NCBI RefSeq assembly: GCF_031769195.1
Contig: NZ_JAVHNP010000004.1
Location: forward strand, 496,001-560,000
Direction: 5' to 3'
DNA: 64,000 nt
Origin: Vreelandella sp031769195
Lineage (GTDB): Bacteria; Pseudomonadota; Gammaproteobacteria; Pseudomonadales; Halomonadaceae
Numbering within the stretch: position 1 is the stretch's first letter; every line of letters begins with the position of its first letter. A program made the position numbers and the translations under genes. Below, in pieces: positions 8,340 through 17,315 of this stretch. The notes beneath the pieces were generated by a model. The model saw only the letters and a program-made list of their open reading frames with translations, was not told the DNA's origin and searched no databases.

Positions 8340-11012
8340 TTAGCTAGTCAGCGGGTTTGGCTTGTTGGCGTCAATGCCATACTTTTTCAGCGCTTCGCCG
8401 ACATGCTTACGATCAATCTCACCGCGGTCAGCCAGGGCACGCAGTGCGGCAACGGTGACGAAGTAACGGTCTACTTCGAAGAAGTAGCGCAGCTTCTCAC
8501 GGGTATCGGAACGACCAAAACCATCGGTACCCAGTACGGTGTAGTCATTCGGCACCCATGCACGCACCTGATCAGCGTACAGTTTCATGTAGTCGGTCGA
8601 CGCGATGACCGGGCCATCGCGGCCTTCCAGGCACTTAGTGACGTGCGGCTTGTTGGCTTCAGCATCCGGGTTCAAGAACGCTTCACGCTCCAGCAGCAGC
8701 GCTTCACGACGCAGCTCGTTAAAGCTGGTCACGCTCCAGATGTCTGCACCAATACCCCAGTCGTTGGCCAGCAGCTCAGCGGCCGCTTCCACTTCACGCA
8801 GGATAGTGCCTGAGCCCATTAGCTGAACGCGACCTTTGTCACCTTGGGTTTCTTTGAGCAGGTACATACCTTTAACGATATCGTCAGCAGGTACGTTCTC
8901 AAGCTCAGGGTGCTCGTAGTTCTCGTTCATCACGGTCAGGTAGTAGAAGCAGTTCTCTTTATCAGTGAACATGCGCTTCAGACCATCCTGTACGATTACC
9001 GCCACTTCGTGTGCATAGGTGGGGTCGTAGCTGCGGCAGTTGGGGATGGTGGACGCCTGAATCAGGCTGTGGCCATCCTGGTGCTGCAGGCCTTCACCGT
9101 TGAGCGTCGTACGCCCTGCGGTGCCGCCAACCATAAAGCCACGTGCCTGCAGGTCGCCTGCGGCCCAGGCCAAGTCACCAATACGCTGGAAGCCAAACAT
9201 CGAGTAGTAGATGTAGAACGGCAGCAGAGTGACGTTGTTATTGCTGTAAGAGGTCGCGGCAGCGATCCACGCCGACATCGCACCTGCTTCAGAAATACCC
9301 TCTTCGAGAACCTGACCTTTCTGGTCCTCGCGGTAGTACATGATCTGGCCTTTATCGACCGGCTCGTACTTCTGACCTTCAGAGGTGTAAATACCCAGCT
9401 GGCGGAACATGCCTTCCATACCGAAGGTACGCGCTTCGTCAGGGATAATCGGCACGACCTGCTTGCCCAGCTGCTTGTCTTTTACCAAACCATTGAGAAT
9501 GCGCACAAACGCCATGGTGGTAGAGACTTCGCGCCCTTTAGAGCCGCCCATTTGCGAGGCAAAGGTTTTGTCTTCCAGGCTCGGGATTTCCAGCGCGTCA
9601 AACGTGCTGCGGCGGCTCGGCAGGTAGCCATTGAGACGCTCACGCTGCAGGTGCATGTACTTAAGCTCGGGAGAGTCATCTTCCGGCTTGTAGTAAGGCA
9701 CGTCTTTGAGCTGCTCGTCGGTGAGCGGAATGCCGAAGCGGTCGCGGAATTTCTTCAGCGCTTCGTACTCCATGCTCTTGACCTGGTGCGCTTCGTTGGC
9801 GGCTTCGCCATCGCCGCTACCCATGCCGTAACCCTTAACGGTGTGCGCCAGGATGACCGTGGGCTTGCCGTTAGTGGTGTTGACCGCTTCGTTGTATGCG
9901 GCGTAGACCTTGAACGGGTCATGGCCACCACGGTTAAGCTTCCAGATATCTTCGTCGGTGAGGTCTTTGACCATCGCCTCGGTTTCCGGGTACTTACCAA
10001 AGAAGTGCTCACGGGTGTAAGAGCCACCGTTTGCCTTGTAGTTTTGGTACTCACCGTCAACCGCTTCATCCATGCGTTTTTGCAGGATGCCTTTCTTGTC
10101 TTTCTCGAACAGCGGATCCCAGTGACGACCCCAAACGACCTTGATCACGTTCCAACCGGCACCGCGGAAGACACCTTCGAACTCGTCCATGACGCGGGAG
10201 TTACCGCGTACCGGACCGTCCAGGCGCTGCAGGTTACAGTTGATCACGAAGATCAGGTTATCGAGGTTTTCACGGCCAGCCAGCGAGATCGCGCCCAGGG
10301 ATTCCGGCTCGTCACACTCGCCGTCGCCCATGAAGCACCAAATTTTGCGGTCGTGCATATCTTTCAGCTCACGGTGATGCAGGTACTTCATCACGTGGGC
10401 TTGATAGATCGCTTGAATCGGGCCAAGACCCATCGACACCGTGGGGAACTGCCAGTAATCCGGCATCAGCCACGGGTGCGGGTAAGAGGACAGACCGTCG
10501 CCGTCGACTTCGCGACGGAACTTATCCATCTGCTCTTCAGATAAACGACCTTCAAGGTAAGAGCGCGCGTAAATGCCCGGCGCTACGTGACCCTGGATGT
10601 AAATGAGGTCGCCTTCAAAGTCGCCTTTGGGGGCGCGGAAGAAATGGTTAAAACCTACATCGTACAGCGTGGCTGACGACATAAAGCTTGCAATGTGACC
10701 ACCCAAGCCCGGGTTAGCCCGGTTGTTACGAATAACCTGCGCAATCGCGTTGTAGCGAATCAAAGAGCGAATGCGACGCTCCATGAACAGGTCGCCCGGC
10801 ATAGGCGCTTCGCGATGAACCGGGATCGTATTACGGTGGGGGGTTGTCACCGAGAAGGGCACCTTCATCCCGTCCCGGCGCAGGCGATCCGCCAGGCGGG
10901 TCATCAGGTAGCGGGCACGATCCTCGCCCTCACGATCCAGTACCGATTCCAGGGATTCCAGCCACTCCGTGGTTTCGACCGGATCGAGATCTTCTCTTGT
11001 CTCCAGACTCAT
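8340..11012 (-). CDS. aceE: pyruvate dehydrogenase complex E1 component, homodimeric type
   Basis: AceE decarboxylates pyruvate with thiamine diphosphate and reductively acetylates the E2 lipoyl group. The 890-residue protein matches the E. coli enzyme (887 residues) and shows the thiamine-binding motif FMGDGECDEPES ending in VINCNLQRLDGPVRG, plus the RDRFGIPLTDEQL and QHQDGHSLIQASTIPNC segments of the family. The ATG at 11012 (MSLETREDLDPVETTEWL) follows GGAG by eight bases; the open frame runs 30 codons further upstream without homology. It is the first gene of aceE-aceF and is preceded by a 406-base regulatory gap with two similar palindromes. Confidence 0.97.
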   Translation of the reverse strand: MSLETREDLDPVETTEWLESLESVLDREGEDRARYLMTRLADRLRRDGMKVPFSVTTPHRNTIPVHREAPMPGDLFMERRIRSLIRYNAIAQVIRNNRANPGLGGHIASFMSSATLYDVGFNHFFRAPKGDFEGDLIYIQGHVAPGIYARSYLEGRLSEEQMDKFRREVDGDGLSSYPHPWLMPDYWQFPTVSMGLGPIQAIYQAHVMKYLHHRELKDMHDRKIWCFMGDGECDEPESLGAISLAGRENLDNLIFVINCNLQRLDGPVRGNSRVMDEFEGVFRGAGWNVIKVVWGRHWDPLFEKDKKGILQKRMDEAVDGEYQNYKANGGSYTREHFFGKYPETEAMVKDLTDEDIWKLNRGGHDPFKVYAAYNEAVNTTNGKPTVILAHTVKGYGMGSGDGEAANEAHQVKSMEYEALKKFRDRFGIPLTDEQLKDVPYYKPEDDSPELKYMHLQRERLNGYLPSRRSTFDALEIPSLEDKTFASQMGGSKGREVSTTMAFVRILNGLVKDKQLGKQVVPIIPDEARTFGMEGMFRQLGIYTSEGQKYEPVDKGQIMYYREDQKGQVLEEGISEAGAMSAWIAAATSYSNNNVTLLPFYIYYSMFGFQRIGDLAWAAGDLQARGFMVGGTAGRTTLNGEGLQHQDGHSLIQASTIPNCRSYDPTYAHEVAVIVQDGLKRMFTDKENCFYYLTVMNENYEHPELENVPADDIVKGMYLLKETQGDKGRVQLMGSGTILREVEAAAELLANDWGIGADIWSVTSFNELRREALLLEREAFLNPDAEANKPHVTKCLEGRDGPVIASTDYMKLYADQVRAWVPNDYTVLGTDGFGRSDTREKLRYFFEVDRYFVTVAALRALADRGEIDRKHVGEALKKYGIDANKPNPLTS

Positions 11013-11172
11013 AGAGGTCTCTCCGAATGACGATAAATGACAATGAGCCCCGCCAACCCTTAGGGCCTGGGGCGGCTGCGGTGTTAAGCCACCACAGGCC
11101 AATCAATGGCACGATGCGTTGGCACCGTGCGGGGGTTTTCGTTCTATATTCAACAAGCTACGCTTGTCTTAA

Positions 11173-11187
11173 TGTAGTAAAGCTACA
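11173..11187. promoter_or_regulatory. 15-base palindromic operator candidate, aceE-proximal (HexR-like)
   Basis: TGTAGTAAAGCTACA has perfect five-base arms TGTAG/CTACA. It resembles the TGTARTnnnAYTACA-type palindromes I recall for HexR, a regulator of central carbon genes in Gammaproteobacteria. It lies 161 bases upstream of the aceE start. The regulator assignment is tentative. Confidence 0.4.
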
Positions 11188-11346
11188 CATGCGTTGTAAA
11201 AATTAGCCTTTTGTATATGCGAAGATACCGCAAAGTCGCCACGCTGCCAATTCTAGTGGACTGTAAAAGGCTATCCAAAACAAACTATTGCACTGCAACA
11301 TAAGCACTTTATAAGACCTTTGTCGCTGCGACTAACGCCTTTTGAA

Positions 11347-11361
11347 TGTAGTTAAACTACC
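11347..11361. promoter_or_regulatory. second 15-base palindromic operator candidate upstream of aceE
   Basis: TGTAGTTAAACTACC has perfect five-base arms GTAGT/ACTAC around TAA, and differs at few positions from the site at 11173-11187. Two such sites 174 bases apart in one promoter region suggest a shared regulator and possibly looping. Confidence 0.4.
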
Positions 11362-11418
11362 GTTTTATTGTCTGGGATCAGAACTACTTAAATCGTGTTT
11401 TTAATCTACTCAATTCGC

Positions 11419-11997
11419 TCATCGTCTATGTTCGGCGGCTAGGCGCTGGCGAAAATAGGCCCAGTCAAAAGCAGGACCTGGATCAGTTTTACGCAGTGGC
11501 GCTACCTTGGCGTGACTGGTGATACGCTCTTCCGTTAACGCCGGGTAGCGCGCCATCAAGGCGCACGTAATCGCCACTAAAGCGTCGTACTGCGCTTTGG
11601 TAAACGGCGTTTGGTCATCGCCCTCAAGCTCAATGCCAACTGAAAAGTCATTCAGTGCCGAACGCCAGGAGGATATCGCCGCATCCCACCAGTAGGAGCG
11701 TCCGGCATGCCAAGCGCGCTGATCGGTATCAACAAACTGCAGGCACTGACCATCGCGGCGAATCAAGAAGTGGGCCGACACCCGCAGGTGAGCTATCTGA
11801 GCAAAAAAGGGGTGTGCACTGGGATCTAAGCGATTGGTAAACAGCGCCTCGATGGCATCGCCTGAGAACTGCCCAGGCGGCAGGCTAATGGCATGCAGCA
11901 ATAGCAGCGACACCTCGTGATGAGGGCGCGCATCTTGATTAGGCGATCGCACTTGTCGTACTGGGGGCCACTGCCCCGTCACGCTTTCTGTGTCCAT
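11419..11997 (-). CDS. ampD: 1,6-anhydro-N-acetylmuramyl-L-alanine amidase
   Basis: AmpD is a cytosolic zinc amidase that removes the peptide from recycled anhydro-muropeptides; in many species its loss induces AmpC beta-lactamase. The 192-residue product shows the amidase-2 signature: LLLLHAISLPPG with the first zinc His, the YWWDAAISSWRSALNDFSVGIELEG segment (signature core NDFSVGIELEG), and SHAKVAPLRKTDPG with the second His and the Asp ligand. No signal peptide is present. The ATG at 11997 is used; a TTG at 12003 is an alternative, because GAGGAG lies 10 bases from the ATG but only four from the TTG. It is divergent from nadC. Confidence 0.92.
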   Translation of the reverse strand: MDTESVTGQWPPVRQVRSPNQDARPHHEVSLLLLHAISLPPGQFSGDAIEALFTNRLDPSAHPFFAQIAHLRVSAHFLIRRDGQCLQFVDTDQRAWHAGRSYWWDAAISSWRSALNDFSVGIELEGDDQTPFTKAQYDALVAITCALMARYPALTEERITSHAKVAPLRKTDPGPAFDWAYFRQRLAAEHRR

Positions 11998-12078
11998 TAC
12001 CAATACGCTCCTCTACGTTCGCGCTCTGTTTCACTATAATGCCCGTCATCGAAGATAACGCCCAGAGAACTCATCGCT

Positions 12079-12933
12079 ATGGATTATCAAACTGCTCTTG
12101 TTGAAGAGACACATGCCTGTGCCACCCGCCTGCTGGCTGAAGATGTCGGCACGGGAGATATCACGGCTCAGTTGATCCCTGAGAACCAGTGGGCAACCGC
12201 TAAAGTGATTACCCGCGAACCCGCTGTACTCTGCGGCGTTGCCTGGGTCGACGAAATCTTTCGTCTCTTGGATAGCCGCGTCACACTGCGCTGGCAGGCA
12301 GCTGACGGCGATACGCTAGACGCTGACCAGTGCCTTTTAGAACTGGAAGGCCCGGCCCGTAGCCTGCTGACCGGTGAGCGAGCCGCACTGAATATGCTGC
12401 AAACGCTGTCGGCCACTGCGACGGCCACGCGCCGCTATGTGGATTTAATTGAGGGTACGGGTGTACGCCTGCTTGATACCCGAAAAACGCTCCCCGGCAT
12501 GCGACTGGCGCAAAAATACGCTGTCACTTGTGGCGGTGGGCATAATCACCGCATCGGCCTGTGGGATGCGTTTTTGATTAAAGAGAACCATATCGCCGCC
12601 TGCGGAGGTATCCAAGCAGCAGTTGCCCAGGCCCGCAAAGTAGCCAGTGACCTGCCGGTAGAAGTGGAAGTCGAAACCTTCGAGGAGCTGGACCAAGCGC
12701 TGGCGGCGGGGGCGGACATCGTGATGCTGGATAACTTCGCCATTGAAGACCTCCACGTGGCCGTGGAAATCAACGGCGGTCGCGCCACCCTGGAAGCCTC
12801 AGGCAATGTGGATGACGCTACGCTAAAAGCCATTGCGGACACTGGCGTCGACTGTATCTCCAGCGGTGCGCTGACTAAAAACGTAATCTCCATCGACCTG
12901 TCGATGCGCATTACTCAAACGTTTAACGTTTAA
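12079..12933 (+). CDS. nadC: nicotinate-nucleotide pyrophosphorylase (quinolinate phosphoribosyltransferase)
   Basis: NadC converts quinolinate and PRPP to nicotinate mononucleotide in de novo NAD synthesis. The 284-residue protein has the family landmarks: EDVGTGDITAQLIP near the N-terminus, LLDTRKTLPGMRLAQKYAV, the GGGHNHRIGLWDAFLIKENH catalytic stretch (G-H-NHR, LIK-NH), VEVEVETFEELDQAL and the C-terminal GVDCISSGALTKNV. Length matches the usual 280-300 residues. nadA, the preceding pathway step, is about 8 kb away on the other strand. nadC converges with the GNAT gene with three bases between stops. Confidence 0.97.
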   Translation: MDYQTALVEETHACATRLLAEDVGTGDITAQLIPENQWATAKVITREPAVLCGVAWVDEIFRLLDSRVTLRWQAADGDTLDADQCLLELEGPARSLLTGERAALNMLQTLSATATATRRYVDLIEGTGVRLLDTRKTLPGMRLAQKYAVTCGGGHNHRIGLWDAFLIKENHIAACGGIQAAVAQARKVASDLPVEVEVETFEELDQALAAGADIVMLDNFAIEDLHVAVEINGGRATLEASGNVDDATLKAIADTGVDCISSGALTKNVISIDLSMRITQTFNV

Positions 12934-12936
12934 GCG

Positions 12937-13467
12937 TTAGGTTTCTACCGCACTAAGCTGTTTCACCAGCCGGTAGCGGCGCAGCATTTCGCCGCTACGC
13001 TCTACCCACTGCTCGCCGAGGTTGTCAAAACCTCGGCGCTGCAGGCGCTCAAAAAGCACCAGACTCGCCTCAATTTCCACCTGGGACACGCCATGCTCAA
13101 GCAGAATGCGTTCAGCATGGATAAGTAGCGTGGTGCCAATACCGCGCCCAGCCAACGATGGCCACACGTAGAGCGTTTCGATCCGCCCCGCGCTGATATT
13201 GAGCTCTAAAAAGCCGACACAGCGGCCATCACACGCGGCCACCAGCGTTGTATAAAGCGCTTGGCGTGCGGCCCAAGCGCTTGCCTCGCGAGGCAGTGCA
13301 TTAGCCCAGGCACGGCGCTCATCCAGCCCATAATGGGTCGCAGCCCCCTGCATGACCGCATGGTAAAACACTTCGGCCTGATCACCGGCATCTCGGGCCA
13401 GCGCCGCGCGATAGGTCACTCGCGCCGTCGGTGCAGACGTTGGTTCGCGTTCATTAGTTTTCAACAT
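12937..13467 (-). CDS. GNAT-family N-acetyltransferase
   Basis: The 176-residue protein fits the GNAT fold: a variable N-terminal substrate part, the ISAGRIETLYVWPSLAGRG segment matching the acetyl-CoA pyrophosphate-binding R/Q-x-x-G-x-G/A region (here LAGRGIGTTLL), and a C-terminal VQIEASLVLFERLQRRGF segment common to putative acetyltransferases of this class. The substrate cannot be predicted. The ATG at 13467 follows GAGG by six bases; the TTG four codons upstream would overlap that ribosome site. Confidence 0.8.
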   Translation of the reverse strand: MLKTNEREPTSAPTARVTYRAALARDAGDQAEVFYHAVMQGAATHYGLDERRAWANALPREASAWAARQALYTTLVAACDGRCVGFLELNISAGRIETLYVWPSLAGRGIGTTLLIHAERILLEHGVSQVEIEASLVLFERLQRRGFDNLGEQWVERSGEMLRRYRLVKQLSAVET

Positions 13468-13612
13468 GCTTCGCCTCAATGGGATTGGGCGGCTGGCAAA
13501 GAACGTCTGACTGTCTGTCGCCAGCGGCCTATTTTATACTCATCGCTACGTTACTAAAGACCACGACTTCATTGATCACGTTGGCTACGACCAACATCCA
13601 AAAGGCAGTGCT

Positions 13613-14350
13613 ATGCACGACAGTTCCGACAGCGCAGCATTCGCGCTCACGCCCATTGGTCATATTATCAGCGACTACCCGGATAAATTTGGCGTTCCGC
13701 GCCAACCGGGGCTAGCGCCTGCGGCCAATGCGCGTCTAGTGCTGACACCGCCGTTTAACGATCCTCTCACCGTACGGGGCTTAGAGGAGTTTAGCCACCT
13801 GTGGGTATCGTTTATTTTCCATCAGAGCCCAACGCGCTGGACGCCTTTAGTGCGGCCGCCGCGCTTAGGAGGCAACCGTAAAGTCGGCGTATTTGCCAGC
13901 CGCAGCACCCATCGCCCAAATCGTCTCGGGCTTTCGTTAATCGCGCTATCCCATATCGATACCCAGCGCGGGGTTAGCCTGCACTTAGCAGGCTGCGATT
14001 TGGTCAGCGGTACGCCAGTGGTTGATATCAAACCCTATCTGCCGTGGGCCGAAGCAAAACCCGACGCACGGGCCGGGTTTGCGCCCAGCGCACCGACTTT
14101 ACTGCCGGTGAGCTTCAGCCAAGCGGCGCAGGCAAGCCTGGCCGCACGCGCCGATAGTGCCTCGCTTCATGCGCTAATCGAGCAGGTATTAGGTCAAGAT
14201 CCGCGACCGGCTTACCAGCGTGAGGGGCAGAGCGAGCGCATTTATGGCGTGCGATTGCGGGACGTAGACGTGAAATTTCAAGCCATACCCGACCTTGAAA
14301 ACGACGCCACCACCCTGAAGGTGGTGGCCATCGACCCGCTTGCGATCTAA
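13613..14350 (+). CDS. trmO: tRNA (N6-threonylcarbamoyladenosine37-N6)-methyltransferase TrmO
   Basis: TrmO methylates t6A37 in tRNA-Thr(GGU), acting after the TsaBDE pathway represented here by tsaB. The 245-residue protein has the class-VIII methyltransferase marks of the TsaA/TrmO family: PIGHIISDYPDKFGVPRQPG at the N-terminus, EEFSHLWVSFIFH, and the AdoMet-binding GVFASRSTHRPNRLGLS. The end of the gene holds a strong hairpin (GCCACCACC / GGTGGTGGC) that could also help stop transcription from convergent purC, whose stop lies six bases away. Confidence 0.93.
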   Translation: MHDSSDSAAFALTPIGHIISDYPDKFGVPRQPGLAPAANARLVLTPPFNDPLTVRGLEEFSHLWVSFIFHQSPTRWTPLVRPPRLGGNRKVGVFASRSTHRPNRLGLSLIALSHIDTQRGVSLHLAGCDLVSGTPVVDIKPYLPWAEAKPDARAGFAPSAPTLLPVSFSQAAQASLAARADSASLHALIEQVLGQDPRPAYQREGQSERIYGVRLRDVDVKFQAIPDLENDATTLKVVAIDPLAI

Positions 14351-14356
14351 ACGACG

Positions 14357-15073
14357 TTAGGCAGGAAAGGTAATACCCAGGCGGCGCCCCACTTCTTCGT
14401 AGGCTTCGATAACGCCACCCAACCCCTGGCGGAAGCGGTCTTTATCCAGTTTTTCGCGGGTGTTGGCATCCCATAAACGGCAGCCGTCCGGGGAGAACTC
14501 ATCGCCCAGCACAACCTCGCCTTTGAACACGCCAAATTCCAGCTTGTAATCCACCAGCAGCATATCGCCTTCCGCAAACAGCTGTTTGAGGATGTGGTTC
14601 ACTTTAAAAGTCAGCGTCTTCATTTTGGCCAGCTGCTCGGGAGTTGCCCAGCCAAAGGTTTCCGCCAGCGACTCGTTGATCATCGGGTCGCCTTTGTCGT
14701 CGTTCTTGAGGAACAGCTCAAAGGTCGGCGGAGTGAGCGCAATGCCCTCTTCCACCCCCAGTCGCTTCACCAGACCGCCAGCGGCGATGTTGCGCACCAC
14801 GCACTCCACCGGGATCATCTGCATTTTTTTGACCAGGCTTTCATTGTTAGAAAGCTGCTTCTCAAAATGCGTAGGGATACCGCCCTCTTCCAAACGCTCC
14901 ATGATGAAGGCGTTGAAAAAGTTGTTCACCATCCCCTTACGGGCGAGCGCCTCTTTCTTTTTACCATCAAAAGCGCTGGTGTCATCACGAAAGTGCAGTA
15001 CCAGCAGGTCAGGATCGTCAGTGGTGTAGACGGATTTTGCCTTGCCGGCATAGAGTTCTTGGCGCTTTTCCAT
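14357..15073 (-). CDS. purC: phosphoribosylaminoimidazole-succinocarboxamide synthase
   Basis: PurC (SAICAR synthetase) joins aspartate to CAIR in de novo purine synthesis. The 238-residue protein starts MEKRQELYAGKAKSVYTT with the ATP-binding GKAK-VY region, and contains FRDDTSAFDGKKK, ECVVRNIAAGGLVKRLG and LVDYKLEFGVFKG with the C-terminal SPDGCRLWD motif. Length equals the E. coli enzyme (237). It sits downstream of dapA-bamC in the same orientation, the arrangement also seen in E. coli. Confidence 0.97.
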   Translation of the reverse strand: MEKRQELYAGKAKSVYTTDDPDLLVLHFRDDTSAFDGKKKEALARKGMVNNFFNAFIMERLEEGGIPTHFEKQLSNNESLVKKMQMIPVECVVRNIAAGGLVKRLGVEEGIALTPPTFELFLKNDDKGDPMINESLAETFGWATPEQLAKMKTLTFKVNHILKQLFAEGDMLLVDYKLEFGVFKGEVVLGDEFSPDGCRLWDANTREKLDKDRFRQGLGGVIEAYEEVGRRLGITFPA

Positions 15074-15107
15074 GGAGGCTCCGTGAGAGAGTGAGAGTCA
15101 AAAAAGG

Positions 15108-16088
15108 TTAACGTAAGTAGCCGGAGACACGCTCAAGCAACTCGCGCTGATCATCAGCGCTAAAACTGCGCTCGCTAGCGTTAATAGCACGCAGCACGGT
15201 CTGGTCACCGTTGGGCTCCAGCGCTAAACGAATCTGCTGTGACATGCGACGCACATCCGGGCTAAAGACGATCTGCAGCGGGTTGCGTCCACGCTCAGTT
15301 TCCGTCATGTATTCCACCAAAAACTCGTAGCTATCCGCGGACGTCTCAAGCAGGTCACGCTGCCCCTCTTGGGTAAAATCAAGCGACAGGTAGTGGTTCA
15401 ACTCGGCCCAAACGCGGTCAATGGGCTGCGGAATCACGACTTCCCACTCGTCACCCTGCTGACGCATTTGCAGCGTTTGCTCGCTAGCAAGACGCTGTGC
15501 TGTCCAGGAGGAAGAGCTTGCCGTGGCGCTACGCGCACCCAAATACTGCTCTAAGGCGGCCAGACAGCTCTCTACACTCTGGCCACCCTGGTCGCAGCGT
15601 ATTTCGCTGCTACCGGCACGCAGGGCGCTTTGCAGCCGCAGCGTTGCTTGTGAGGTCACAATCACGCCTTGAGTGGGGCTGCTCTCTTGAACACCTAGCT
15701 GACGGCTACGCACAAACGCCTCCAGCTGTGGCCAAACGGTGCCGGGGTCTGCCGCAACCACGAGCCAGCTTTGACCACCCACCTGACGGCGTTCAACGTA
15801 CTCAGGCTCTAACCCACTGCCAATCGCGAGCGACTGCGGTGGCGCGATCTCTGCGGGCTCATCGAGCTGAGTGCCCTGCATCGCTACCTGGGGTACCGGC
15901 ATGGCATCCTGGTAACGCTGGGTGTTGCGGGTTTCAGGCAGCACGAGGGGCGGCGCAGGAGCCGCTTCGGTGTAGTCCAAGTTGCGGTCGTGGTAGTAAC
16001 CGTCGCGCGCGCAGCCCGCCAGTGTGACAGCGGCTGCAAGTGCCAGCGGTATCCATTTAAGCGCACGTTGTTCAAGCACAGAGCTCAT
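15108..16088 (-). CDS. bamC: outer membrane assembly lipoprotein BamC
   Basis: BamC (NlpB) is a lipoprotein of the BamABCDE complex that inserts beta-barrel proteins. The 326-residue product begins with a positive N-region and a lipobox TLAGC (Cys at about residue 25), then a proline-rich unstructured segment and two helix-grip domains; the C-terminal part includes WEVVIPQPIDRVWAELNHYL. Sequence identity to E. coli BamC is not obvious by eye; the lipobox, domain plan and the dapA-bamC-purC gene order carry the call. The ATG at 16088 is used, as the preceding TTG would add one residue only. Confidence 0.85.
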   Translation of the reverse strand: MSSVLEQRALKWIPLALAAAVTLAGCARDGYYHDRNLDYTEAAPAPPLVLPETRNTQRYQDAMPVPQVAMQGTQLDEPAEIAPPQSLAIGSGLEPEYVERRQVGGQSWLVVAADPGTVWPQLEAFVRSRQLGVQESSPTQGVIVTSQATLRLQSALRAGSSEIRCDQGGQSVESCLAALEQYLGARSATASSSSWTAQRLASEQTLQMRQQGDEWEVVIPQPIDRVWAELNHYLSLDFTQEGQRDLLETSADSYEFLVEYMTETERGRNPLQIVFSPDVRRMSQQIRLALEPNGDQTVLRAINASERSFSADDQRELLERVSGYLR

Positions 16089-16117
16089 CAAGCCACCTTA
16101 ACAGTCAACAGATCAGT

Positions 16118-16146
16118 TACCCGGCAGGACACGCCTTCGCCGGGTA
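16118..16146. other. hairpin between dapA and bamC
   Basis: An eight-base perfect inverted repeat TACCCGGC / GCCGGGTA with a 13-base loop lies in the 83-base gap between dapA and bamC. No T-run follows, so readthrough into bamC is expected; it may tune the dapA-to-bamC ratio. Confidence 0.4.
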
Positions 16147-16171
16147 GCATAAAGATTCGTAGCGCCGGGGG

Positions 16172-17056
16172 TTACTCCTCTACCACACCCGCCAGTTGCA
16201 GCGCTTCACTCACCGTGCCGTGGTACTTCTCAGATAGCCACGTTAGCGGCAGACGGATGCCGGCGTCCATGTAACCCATGCGGTTCAGCGCCCACTTTAC
16301 GGGAATGGGGTTGGACTCGATGCCTAAATTGGTGTGCAGCGGCATTAAACGCGTATTGATTTGGTGAGCCTTATCGGCATCGCCAGCCACCGCCGCGACG
16401 CACAGGTCATGCATGGCTTTAGGAGCAACGTTGGCAGTCACTGAGATATCGCCATGGCCGCCCATCAGCATGAAATCGCACGCCGTGGCATCATCACCCG
16501 AGTAGAGCATGAAGTCGCTGCCTTTCAAGCGTGAGATTAGATCCTCTGCGCGCTCAAGGTTCCCGGTGGCGTCTTTCAAGCCAATAATATTGTTCACTTC
16601 CGCTAACCGAACGACTGTCTCGTTGTAGAGATCAGAGCAGGTGCGGCTCGGCACGTTATATAGGATAACCGGCAGCTTGCTACCTTCAGCCACTGCTTTG
16701 AAGTGTTGGTACAGGCCTTCCTGGGTGGGCTTGTTGTAGTAGGGGCATACTGACAAGCAGTAATCAGCGCCTACCTCGCTGGCATAACGCGCCAGCTCAA
16801 CTGCTTCAGAGGTGGCGTTCGCTCCCGTACCGGCGATAACCGGAATGCGGCCATTCACCTCTTCCACCACGCTGCGGATCACATCAAAGTGCTCCGCGAA
16901 GGACATGGTGGTGGGCTCACCCGTGGTGCCCGCAGCGACGATGGCATCAGTGCCATTGTCGAGGTGGAAGTTCACCAGACGACGAAGCGCCTCCCAGTCG
17001 ATGTCGCCATTGACCTTCATCGGCGTCGCCAGGGCGACAATGCTGCCTGTGATCAT
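16172..17056 (-). CDS. dapA: 4-hydroxy-tetrahydrodipicolinate synthase
   Basis: DapA condenses pyruvate with aspartate semialdehyde, the first step of lysine/diaminopimelate synthesis. The 294-residue enzyme shows the TIM-barrel marks: AAGTTGEPTTM with the catalytic Thr pair, IPVIAGTGAN, YYNKPTQEGLYQHF, the proton-relay Tyr in LPVILYNVPSRTCSD, and the Schiff-base Lys in IIGLKDATGNLERA. The start MITGSIVALATPM at 17056 matches E. coli DapA and has GAGG nine bases upstream; the open frame extends 42 codons further without homology. Divergent from bcp. Confidence 0.97.
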   Translation of the reverse strand: MITGSIVALATPMKVNGDIDWEALRRLVNFHLDNGTDAIVAAGTTGEPTTMSFAEHFDVIRSVVEEVNGRIPVIAGTGANATSEAVELARYASEVGADYCLSVCPYYNKPTQEGLYQHFKAVAEGSKLPVILYNVPSRTCSDLYNETVVRLAEVNNIIGLKDATGNLERAEDLISRLKGSDFMLYSGDDATACDFMLMGGHGDISVTANVAPKAMHDLCVAAVAGDADKAHQINTRLMPLHTNLGIESNPIPVKWALNRMGYMDAGIRLPLTWLSEKYHGTVSEALQLAGVVEE

Positions 17057-17208
17057 CCGTATTTTCCTCACCTGCAAAAAGTTGAAATCAAGCTGCCACG
17101 CAGGATGCAATGACGTACATTGAGTTAAGACGCGGCGCAGATACCTTGAAGGAGCGCGATCACCCCTGCCCACAAACAGCAAATGGTACTCAGGCGACTC
17201 GAACCTGT

Positions 17209-17225
17209 ACAGCGTAAAGCGCTGT
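17209..17225. promoter_or_regulatory. 17-base palindrome between dapA and bcp
   Basis: ACAGCG-TAAAG-CGCTGT has perfect six-base arms and lies in the divergent dapA/bcp promoter region, 107 bases before the bcp start and 153 before dapA. The regulator is unknown. Confidence 0.35.
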
Positions 17226-17315
17226 GAGTTTGTTTAACGTCGACCATACGCTTTGACAGGGGCGCTCTACTTACGTGTAATTTGTCATGAAAGTTACCCC
17301 TATTTAGGAGCTATT

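Larger units (their letters stand above)
11013..11418. other. 406-base gap upstream of aceE, no gene seen
   Basis: No convincing coding frame is present. The gap contains two HexR-like palindromes (listed separately), an 11-base palindrome TTGCACTGCAA at 11288-11298, and a distant inverted repeat TAGCCTTTT (11204-11212) / AAAAGGCTA (11265-11273). Its AT content is clearly higher than that of the flanking genes, fitting a complex promoter region for aceEF (minus strand). Confidence 0.6.

Noticed and set aside
8844..10544. 566-codon open frame on the plus strand
   Set aside because: It lies entirely antisense to aceE, which is certain from conserved motifs; the long antisense frame is explained by GC-biased third positions.
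14305..14330. Terminator inside the end of trmO
   Set aside because: GCCACCACC/GGTGGTGGC is a strong stem but lies in coding sequence with no T-run; mentioned with trmO, not called as a terminator.
17057..17315. Lysine riboswitch before dapA
   Set aside because: The leader on the dapA strand is short and shows no lysine-element helices; only a palindrome and ordinary promoter-like sequence are visible.
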